NCBI GenBank assembly: GCA_004325065.1
Contig: PITI01000204.1
Location: forward strand, 1 to 16,900
Reading direction: 5' to 3'
DNA: 16,900 nucleotides
Source of the DNA: Hamiltosporidium magnivora
Lineage: Eukaryota; Microsporidia; Dubosqiidae
The notes under the pieces are model-generated. The model saw only the letters and a program-made list of their open reading frames with translations. It made no database searches and was not told where the DNA came from. This document shows, piece after piece, positions 10,401 to 16,900 of this stretch (the stretch's first letter is position 1; the number at the start of each line of letters is the position of its first letter). The position numbers and the translations under genes were made by a program.

Positions 10401-12690
10401 TTAATACAATCATTGTTTCTTATATTCAGCTATCCAAAATACGATTTATTTGTGTAGAAAATATAAAATATTTGCTTTTAGATTAGATAAAACTTTGCTA
10501 TATTCCCTGAAAAAAAAAGGAATATATGGTAAAATTTTACACTGTGGTTTTTTTAAACAAAGAGTTAAAATATATAAAATCAATGTTTACACTTGTGATA
10601 TTCTTCATAAGATAATAGAAATACGTATTCATATGGATAAATATATCAAAAAAAGGTTTCTATACACCCGTGCATACTGATAACACTATCTTATTACCAA
10701 TGTTTTTCAAAGGTTTTGATTCGTTTTACAAGACTGTAGGTTGTAAAATTCTAGCAAAAAATATATAGCATTGAAATTCTAATGCTTTTCATGTAAAGTA
10801 TTGAATTTTTTAAAATATTAATATATTGCGTTCCCATGGTGTAATTACAAGATCCGTATTTATCGGATCCAGATATTATATACTTTTTAATGATCTCTTC
10901 TCTCTATATAATGTCTAAAGTCCATTGACAATTAAAAAAAACCTTTTATTTCAATTTTACAAAATTCGAATATTAAATAGCCTTAAGTTATAGTTCACAG
11001 CTAAAATAATTTCTTAAATTTTGGGCAAAAAAATAAAGAATTTTGGTGCAAACATTTCAAAATTCAAGAACTATAACCAATCAACGCCAAAAGCAACTAA
11101 AAGTTAATTAAAATGCCTAAATAAGTTTTAAATAATGTTTTTTATATGACATAATTTTTTTATGTTCTATTGTGTTCGCAAAAACAGTATTCATTTTAAA
11201 TCCGAATCAAAGCAAAAAAATATTGGGAAAATTGTTTAGGCTTTTTCATGATAATTACTTAAACAATACGTAAGTTCTATAATAATGTTCTTTAAAAGTC
11301 ATTTGATTTTCAATTATTTATAAAAGAACTTTTTATACATTAGTAACTTCCCATAAATATTTATATGATATTTATTTGTGTAAATTTATTAATTTTTTGT
11401 GATTTATAGTTTTCTGGAGAGCAAAATCTAATTCTATCTTGTTCTTTATTAAGTTTTTCATCTTTAAAACGTATGGTAAAAGTTTTCAATTATGATCATT
11501 GAACCCGCACAGTTTATTATCATACCTTTGCTAATAAAGTCATTCTAGTAGGGTCCTTTGGTAAAATCTTTAGATGCTTGTCTATTCGGTATATTGCTTA
11601 GTATTATTTTTCTCATCAAAAAATATCTTATATTGTTTTTTTTATATTCTAACGTTCGCGCTTTATTAGGAAACCATATATTTTCCATTTTTATTTCACT
11701 TGCCTTATATTTTGGCCTGAGTAGTGCTTCGTTTCTAACCCTGATCTTTAAGGACGGTTAATAATAGGGTAATTAAGCATCTGTACTGGTTTGGACGATA
11801 TCAGTTATCCCGGAATATAGACATAAAGGTGTTCTCAACAAATATATTTTAGATTCATACTGACTTTTAGGTCACAATATAATATTAACTGCCAAAGATG
11901 TCTTGGAAATTTGACAATTGTGCTCGAAAACAAATAATATTTATCATTTGAATTCGCTTATGTTAAATATTTCAAAAAAAATGAGAAAATAAAAAATAGC
12001 TATACTTTAGTTATATTGTTCGTAATAATCTGTTAAGCTGGTAAAGAGTTTTTTCTGCCACATACATTCAGAACTATAATATCTCATGGATTAAATTTTT
12101 AGGAGCCCATGTGTTTTTTGATCAAATCGAGAATTATATTTAATTAGATATGCCAACATGTAGGTTGTTTCAAGCACTTGCTCAAATGCTTCCATATAAT
12201 TTTAAAAAAAAATCAAAGTGTGGCGTTCACATCTTTAATGAAAATTTATCACTATGATAAATGTTTTCTTATCAATACCTTTGGTTAGAGGAAATTTTAT
12301 TTGGTTTTTTGCAATTAGCTGGATAATGTTCTATTTCTATATTAAATGATACTTTTGATCTTTTATTTGAACCACTTACCGTCTTTAAAAGTGTATAACA
12401 TTTAAAATTTTATACATCAAAAATGAAGAATAGAAAAACAAGCGAAATAATTGTAAGAATATAATAGTCTAAAAACTGTTTTGTGCTTTCAATGTTGGTA
12501 TTTAGATCTTTACAATTGCATTTTCAAACATCAATAGGTGCAAAATATAAAAAACAGCAAAAAAAAGTGGAAAAAATATAGTTAAATTTTGATCATATTA
12601 CGTCGATAAAAAGGGAATCGGACTTTGGGTTTCAAAGTAAAGTCTGTAGCCTGATAAATTGTAATATTCAGTGATAAATACAAAATGAAA
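4481..12690. other. Gene desert of about 8.2 kb, AT-rich, no supportable gene
   Basis: No frame here combines an ATG, gene-like length and a recognisable product. The sequence is T-rich on the + strand to about 5000, then tends to be A-rich to about 9300, then mixed. Frames of 60-76 codons at 7038-7226 (-), 10450-10680 (+) and 11558-11761 (+) begin at TTG rather than ATG. The only longer ATG frame (8006-8221, 71 residues) lacks any familiar motif or the C-run start signal. A few patches have fewer stops or more G+C than their surroundings (about 6348-6905, 9082-9525, 11500-11830) and may be remnants of dead genes or transposons. A small hairpin, GATCCG-TATTTAT-CGGATC, lies at 10851-10869. No tRNA or rRNA was recognised. 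Confidence 0.55.
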
Positions 12691-12871
12691 GTATTTTAAC
12701 CGGAGCAGCCTATAACAGAAAGACCAGTAAGAATTGAAAATTTACTTAAATCAAAGGAGAATTTATTTGACATGACTGAAATCAGAATTGTAAATAAATG
12801 TAAGGAAGCACAAAAAATATCGAAAAAAACCAAACCTTTTATTCTAATTATTCCGTGTATATCTCTCTTAA

Positions 12872-13582
12872 TTAATCATACATTTTAAATGCTCTATTTC
12901 GTACCTTTTCTGCGATAAAAATAATAAATTCGGATACATTGAACGAGTCATTTTCTATCTTTAATGGTTCGAATAAAATTTTTTTGGAAGAACCTTTAGA
13001 CTTTTCATCATCTTCAATAGAACTTAATACGGATTCTTTTTCGGTGATAATTTCAACCAAGATACTTTTGTTTTTTTTATTGTTTTTTAGTTCTTTATAA
13101 ATGTAATTTGAAAGCTCATAAACTGCTTTAATGGCGTGCTTACCTTTAAACCAAAACCCGATTTTGGTCAAGAAATTAACATTCCCTACTACTTTGGGAA
13201 ATTTCGAAAGATCTGTTTCCGAAACAAACAATGAAGTAGATCCTAGAACTTTACCCGCTTTCATTTCCTCGAATCCATCGAAAAGAATATTTGCAATACC
13301 AGAAATATCAAAAGAAGGCAATATAACAAAACATGATGATTCATCTTCCAAGCCAAAAGCAGATGTTTTTGTCTTTTTGAATTGACTAACACATTTTTTA
13401 AATCTTTCTGACTCAGAGACTTTCTTCAAATCCATTTCAAAATCTTTTATAATACTTGTAGCTTTATTATATCCGATTCCCAATATTACGAATATCATTA
13501 CTATTAAACCGGAAACAGTTATTGCTGCAATTCTAAATTTTTTTGTTCTCCAAAACGACACATAATTTGAAGTATCAGACAT
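12872..13582 (-). CDS. Hypothetical single-pass membrane protein (type II-like), unknown family
   Basis: I do not recognise this 236-residue protein. The start is the ATG at 13582. The frame stays open 18 bases further to a TTG at 13600, but TTG is not a likely start in a eukaryote. A short polar, basic N-terminus (WRTKKFR, 11-17) is followed by one hydrophobic segment (about 18-38, AAITVSGLIVMIFVILGIGY). The rest is a soluble domain of about 195 residues rich in Lys, Glu and Ser. The positive charges before the segment favour a signal-anchor with the C-terminal domain outside the cytosol. The only two cysteines, Cys64 and Cys84, would then lie in that domain and could pair. The region about 165-215 is lysine- and serine-rich and probably flexible. 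Length, codon use and lack of stops set it apart from the surrounding drift sequence. There is no C-run before the ATG. It may be a lineage-specific secreted or membrane protein, but no function is claimed. Confidence 0.7.
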   Translation of the reverse strand: MSDTSNYVSFWRTKKFRIAAITVSGLIVMIFVILGIGYNKATSIIKDFEMDLKKVSESERFKKCVSQFKKTKTSAFGLEDESSCFVILPSFDISGIANILFDGFEEMKAGKVLGSTSLFVSETDLSKFPKVVGNVNFLTKIGFWFKGKHAIKAVYELSNYIYKELKNNKKNKSILVEIITEKESVLSSIEDDEKSKGSSKKILFEPLKIENDSFNVSEFIIFIAEKVRNRAFKMYD

Positions 13583-13602
13583 ATTTTGAGTCCAAATCAA
13601 TA

Positions 13603-13610
13603 CTTATATA
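13603..13610 (-). promoter_or_regulatory. TATA-like element upstream of the membrane-protein gene
   Basis: On the minus strand TATATAAG ends 20 bases before the ATG at 13582. It is a fair TATA match at a plausible distance for a gene with a short 5' leader. In a flank this rich in A and T such a match can occur by chance, and there is no CCC or GGG run to pair with it. Confidence 0.25.
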
Positions 13611-14290
13611 GTTTTAAAAAACATATTAATCAATCAAATTTTTTTACTGATATTAAAGCAATATTAATAAAAAATTAAATATCGTCAGATAAAAACATTT
13701 TGTGCACTTTATAATTCGTTAGTTTTTTTGAAAAATTTATTTAACATATTTAACTAATCTTGTCATTAGTTCCGATTATAAACATGTATTTATTTTTTAT
13801 ATAAATGTTACAATGGAATCGCATTCTTTGTATTCATTTTTTTATCTGTTATGCACTTTTTTTCTTCCATATCTGATATATGAACTAGCTGTTAAGCTCG
13901 TTAAAAAATACTTCATTTTACATTTAACAAAACTAAATTAAATATATATCGATTACAATCATAACTTTCAAAATTGAGCTATAGTTTCTCATTCTTTTAA
14001 ATTGGAATTTTATGTCCTCACCCTAGTCTGTTTCTCGTATAATTATTTTAGTTTTTCATACATAAATTATATGCGACTCTTAAGCAAATTTCCATTAAAA
14101 ATTAAGCCCTTGTTTCATCTGCATCTTTAGCCCTCTGATATTCTTAAGTCCCATTCGATAAAGCGTCAGCTAAGCATTTGGTGTTTGACTATTCATAGTA
14201 CCTCTTGTTTCTATTTCATTTCGAGTTTTTTTTCTTTCTAAGTATCTTGTGAAGCATTTTATTTGTCTGAAAAAACTGTCCTTTAATACA
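13611..14290. other. Intergenic between membrane-protein gene and retrotransposon fossil
   Basis: This stretch is AT-rich. A + strand ATG frame at 13813-13941 would encode a 42-residue, strongly hydrophobic peptide (MESHSLYSFFYLLCTFFLPY at its start) with a TATATAAA-like tract just before it. Its size makes chance origin likely. A short inverted repeat, ACTAAT-CTTGTC-ATTAGT, lies at 13753-13770. The part from about 14000 to 14290 may include 3' flank of the retrotransposon, but its end could not be located and no target-site duplication can be tested without the 5' end. Confidence 0.4.
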
Positions 14291-14312
14291 ATATGTAGTA
14301 TTAGCTACATAT
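14291..14312. repeat. Perfect 8-bp inverted repeat (hairpin) just 3' of the retrotransposon ORF remnant
   Basis: ATATGTAG (14291-14298), a six-base loop, then CTACATAT (14305-14312). Relative to the minus-strand polyprotein it lies about 24 bases after the terminal stop at 14338-14336, in what would be the element's 3' untranslated region. Stem-loops near the 3' end are recognised by the element's own reverse transcriptase in several non-LTR families. That role here is only inferred. Confidence 0.45.
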
Positions 14313-14335
14313 TTATTATTTAAATTAATACTTAC

Positions 14336-14869
14336 TTACTGCCGCGGCGCTACAGCCTTTAGAGAGCCTAACCCATCTTGATAATACTTTTTTATTCTTC
14401 CCCATTTTGCACCAAATTTCTCTATTGCAACACATTTAATTTCATTAAATTTTCTTCGATCTAGCCATTATTTTCGGGATCTGCCTCTTCCTTACTTTCA
14501 TGATAAGTTTTAAAAATTTGACTAACATTTCTATCCGTAGACATTTTTTCTATGCGCTCGAGCCATATAAGCCTTCTTTGTTCATTACAGAACAATATTG
14601 AATTCTCGATATGGGCCATAAATCTCTTTATTAAGCCTAATTCTCTACTCGTTATTTTCGAAAATTAGTTCAGTTATCTTTCTTAGTATATTTCGTTTAC
14701 ATATGTTAATATAGTTAGTGTCTATCTCTTTTTGTCTGCACCAATGTTTCACAAATTCGGATTACGGTAGGGCTGATAATAGTCTTATATATTTGCTTTT
14801 TCGTCTTTCGGTTTATCATATTTGACTTTGTAAGCTTTGAAAAGGAAAATTTGTTTTGCTACCTACCTT
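14336..14869 (-). pseudogene. C-terminal region of the retrotransposon polyprotein
   Basis: SLEIKERIKVGSKTNFPF (about 14893-14840), then CKRNILRKITELIFENNE (14701-14648) and RIRLNKEIYGPYREFNIV, match the KILRRIFGPxxENGxWRxRxNxELYxLYxEPxIV region of arthropod-type elements. In a shifted frame, RRLIWLERIEKMSTDRNV (14577-14524) matches the RRLxWxGHVxRM motif. Back in the YVDD frame, GRGRSRK-stop-WLD (14491-14458) matches GRPRKRWxDD, and KWGRIKKYYQDGLGSL follows, like the family's usual C-terminus. The terminal stop is TAA at 14338-14336. That YVDD, ILRKI, the GR motif and the final stop all share one frame shows that few net indels have accumulated. Confidence 0.85.
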
Positions 14870-15813
14870 TATTCTTTCTTTTATTTCAAGTGAAAATTTA
14901 TTCTCATTCAGATATGCCTAGATATTTAAAACTTGATATCCTTTCACTTTTATAGTGATTTATTTCTAAAGGATTTCCAAGATGGTCTTGAAAATAAGAT
15001 ACTCTCATATATTTCGACCTAAATTCATATATCCTTGGTCTAGCCTTTTCATATTCCACTGTAAAGATATCATTGAAAATTTTACATATTCTGTATTTCT
15101 TCCAATAATACCCAGATCATCAACATATGCAATATAGTGCGGAATCTTTATTTAGGTTTCACGTCGAATAAAATGCACGACAACGTTTATTATTGCCTAA
15201 ATTCTTTATTGATATTGACCCCATTTGATATATTACCTGTAAAATTTTTTCCTTGGTTCCAACAAGTTCTATTTTAATTAAACGAATAATTTTTTAGAGA
15301 AATAACAAATTTTCAAGTATCTTATATAGGAAATTTCGATCAAAGCTGGCCCTTGCTTGTTTCGTTTCAAAAAAATATTATAATTCGATATTTTGTATTT
15401 GTAGACATTTTTCAATCATCATTTTTATCGGGAATATTTAGTAAGTTGTAGATCAACATCTTCAGAATCCACATTGGTAGTCACCAAGAGCCTTTTCTGC
15501 ATATGGATCTAATCTGCCAGAAATTATTCTTGTTAGCACTTGTATCCGAATTTTAGAAGAGATATTTCTCAAAAATAATATACAGTGCTTTTGATATATT
15601 TTTTATGAACAGAAACCACCAAGTCAACATTTCATTCGTTAGGTATTTTTTCATTGGCCTATATTTTCTAATTAGGTTGCATAAAATGTATTCAAAAGAA
15701 TAACTGCAATATGTAAGAATCTCTGATATTCTGTTCTCTCCAGGCACCATATTATTTTTTCGATTTATGCTGGCTTTAGTTGTCTCTGTTAGTGTTAGTT
15801 TTGGAACAGCCAT
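14870..15813 (-). pseudogene. Reverse transcriptase domain remnant
   Basis: An open 86-codon stretch (15813-15553) holds the pre-palm region. VPGENRISEILTY corresponds to the usual KAxGxDxIxxELLK, and LTWWFLFIK to the xEWxxxxIxPIxKKGD segment. After a frameshift, EISLLKFGYK (about 15574-15545) and RLDPYAEKALGDYQCGF (about 15515-15465) match the RGISLL and GDYQCGFRxGRST motifs closely. Motif A reads FFETKQARASFDR, with Glu (15368-15366) where the first catalytic Asp should be. The YxDD box survives as IAYVDDLGIIGRN (YVDD at 15127-15116), with Val where this kind of element normally has Ala. SFKYLGIS at 14933-14910 is the thumb-proximal YLG motif in another frame. Stops are frequent between motifs A and C. 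Confidence 0.88.
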
Positions 15814-16008
15814 TACTTCATTATCGACTAAGTTATCGTTTCTTTTGGCGGGATAATCTTTTATTTAATGTTCTGGGTATTCTACATTGCTGCGTTAAAT
15901 TGGGTTTTAATATATTTGGCTTATAGTTATTTGAACCTTTTGGGATACCAGATAGCATGAATTTGAATTTTAGACATGATAAAATTATGCTTGAAAACAT
16001 TTTTTTTC

Positions 16009-16236
16009 CTAATTTCTTATCATTTTACGCAGTTTCGAAACCTCATTATTTTCCGCCATTCGATCAATTCGATAATTTTCGCAGCCTCTCTTACCTTCTT
16101 TTTTTCTTAAAAATACCAAGGCTTTAATTCTTTCTTCACTAAATTCTTGCATGCTTATCCCCGATTTTCCCTGTAGAATCTTTAGGCTGGTTATGTTTCT
16201 TATGTTGATTGCCATTTCACACTCTTGATCTACCAT
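16009..16236 (-). pseudogene. Linker between endonuclease and reverse transcriptase, unbroken 75-codon fragment
   Basis: This piece happens to begin with ATG and stay open for 75 codons, so it could be mistaken for a small gene. Its content matches the linker of APE-type non-LTR polyproteins. DQECEMAINIRN at the start corresponds to the family's WWNEECxxAIxxRN, and a Lys/Arg/Glu-rich helix (EERIKALVFLRKKEGKR) then leads to ENNEVSKLRKMIRN. It is in the correct order between the SDY remnant and the reverse transcriptase. There is no C-run before the ATG. I therefore annotate it as part of the dead element rather than as a gene. Confidence 0.75.
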
Positions 16237-16451
16237 TTTTTTCCTTTAAAGTTCTTTTAGCCTAAACCCCCTAGCTGTTTGTTTAATTGATTATTTTAGA
16301 TCCCATCCTCAATTCATCCAAATATTAAATTAATACTTACATAAATCATTTTTTCTTTATATTTCAAAATTTTTCTAGGATATTTATAGTATAAAATTTA
16401 ACGCAGTATAATCTTTGGGATTTGAGGCTTCTAACAGTCTTCGGCATTGAC

Positions 16452-16900
16452 ATACGTTATCTATATTTCAGCCTTGGAATGAAATAATCGCTATTATATC
16501 GGCCCCTCTTAAAATCCGCCTATTCATACCGCTTGCCGCAGCTCTAGAGTACGTGAGGATATGATCAATTTGTTGAAACTCGCACTATTGGGTTACAGCC
16601 ACGTTTATCTATGTATTTTCATATAGAAGAAGGTAAAGGAGAGGTCATACTTTTGGTTAATGCACAAATCGATCAATCTAATTACATCTTTATTAAATAT
16701 TAGCTGAATGCCATATTTTTGATTGACGTTTGATAGTATAATTTCTTACCGTTATTCACATTAAGATACCTAATAAAAATTTTAGTGTTACACCGCGGTG
16801 ATTTATTATTTGTATTTCTAATATATCGTAGAATTTATCTTTTCCCTCTTCATTCGCATCTTCTATGCGAAGATGCACAAATATCAAGGTAGCGTCAAAA
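16452..16900 (-). pseudogene. Endonuclease (APE) domain remnant, C-terminal half
   Basis: Reading down from 16860 gives DANEEGKDKFYDILE, the usual E-x-K-x-x-FYD helix that follows the YAPTN motif. Next comes KFLLGIL at about 16780-16765, where the family has a GDFN or GDLN motif, here damaged. After a frameshift comes NKDVIRLIDLCINQKYDLS at about 16705-16645, matching the NENGxRLIDFC stretch. An H-R-stop-T-W remnant (Trp codon at 16601-16599) matches the HKxTW motif. NKLII follows where NQIDHI is expected. A frame change leads to SDYF at 16493-16482, the place of the catalytic SDH triplet, with His replaced by Tyr. At least five stops and two frame changes separate these pieces. The N-terminal catalytic residues lie outside the window. 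Confidence 0.8.

Larger units (their letters stand above)
14291..16900 (-). mobile_element. Degenerate non-LTR (LINE-type) retrotransposon with AP-endonuclease and reverse transcriptase, truncated by window edge
   Basis: The minus strand can be read as one pol polyprotein from the middle of its endonuclease domain at the right edge to a terminal stop at 14338-14336, about 855 codons. The reading frame is broken by roughly a dozen or more stops and several frameshifts. Domain order and local matches follow APE-type non-LTR elements common in arthropods and other animals, of the RTE/CR1-like kind. I cannot fix the clade from sequence alone. The 5' end and the first part of the endonuclease lie beyond 16900. 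The element cannot be active. Its sense strand is A-rich like the host sequence, so it has been drifting for some time, yet motifs remain readable. Details are given under the four domain remnants. Confidence 0.88.

Noticed and set aside
10450..10680. 76-codon + strand frame
   Set aside because: It starts at TTG; the only ATG inside is close to its end.
11558..11761. 67-codon hydrophobic + strand frame
   Set aside because: It starts at TTG and is hydrophobic because the strand is T-rich.
13131..13385. 84-codon + strand frame
   Set aside because: It is antisense to the intact minus-strand membrane-protein gene.
13583..13600. Six extra N-terminal codons of the membrane protein from a TTG start
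   Set aside because: TTG is not a usual eukaryotic start, and an ATG follows in frame at 13582.
15553..16236. Two ATG-started minus-strand frames (16009-16236 and 15553-15813) as independent small genes
   Set aside because: Their content matches the linker and pre-palm regions of the retrotransposon polyprotein, in correct order between its other motifs.
1..16900. tRNA, rRNA, CRISPR array or spliceosomal intron
   Set aside because: No cloverleaf or T-loop pattern, no regular spacer array, and both conserved genes read through without interruption.

Overview
The window looks like a piece of a microsporidian genome, or of a very similar reduced, strongly AT-rich eukaryote. Two conserved eukaryotic genes are intronless, short and clearly intact: ribosomal protein uL4/RPL4 (501-1532, +) and the CAF1/POP2 deadenylase of the CCR4-NOT complex (3380-4174, +). 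Each has a CCC or CCCC run just upstream of its ATG, a start-site signature described for microsporidian genes. A third intact gene on the minus strand (12872-13582) encodes a protein of unknown function with one N-terminal membrane segment. No bacterial ribosome binding sites, operons, tRNAs, rRNAs or CRISPR arrays are visible. The species cannot be fixed from the sequence. The sparse genes and transposon remains fit one of the expanded, repeat-carrying microsporidian genomes rather than a compact one.

Layout: 1-220 is a GC-rich repeat end entering from outside the window. 221-500 is an AT-rich leader, followed by RPL4. 1533-3379 is non-coding and carries a second, inverted and more AT-rich copy of the left-edge repeat (about 2327-2640), including a 77-bp unit present twice in tandem. 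CAF1 follows. 4271-4480 is a T-rich minisatellite. From there to about 12870 lies a desert of more than 8 kb with no supportable gene. The minus-strand membrane-protein gene sits alone at 12872-13582.

From about 14291 to the right edge (16900) the minus strand carries a heavily broken non-LTR retrotransposon. Its one polyprotein can be followed nearly end to end through stops and frameshifts: the second half of the AP-endonuclease domain, a basic linker, the reverse transcriptase with its YxDD box, and the C-terminal region with the GRxR and W motifs. Two stretches that look like small genes (16009-16236 and 15553-15813) are unbroken pieces of this dead element.

The two recognised genes act at opposite ends of mRNA life: uL4 builds the large ribosomal subunit, and CAF1 shortens poly(A) tails to start mRNA decay. 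There is no sign that they are co-regulated. The other content is mainly transposable-element debris and AT-rich drift sequence. I found no convincing new functional system. The best leads are the repeat pair bracketing RPL4, the retrotransposon fossil and its possible host origin, and the orphan membrane protein.
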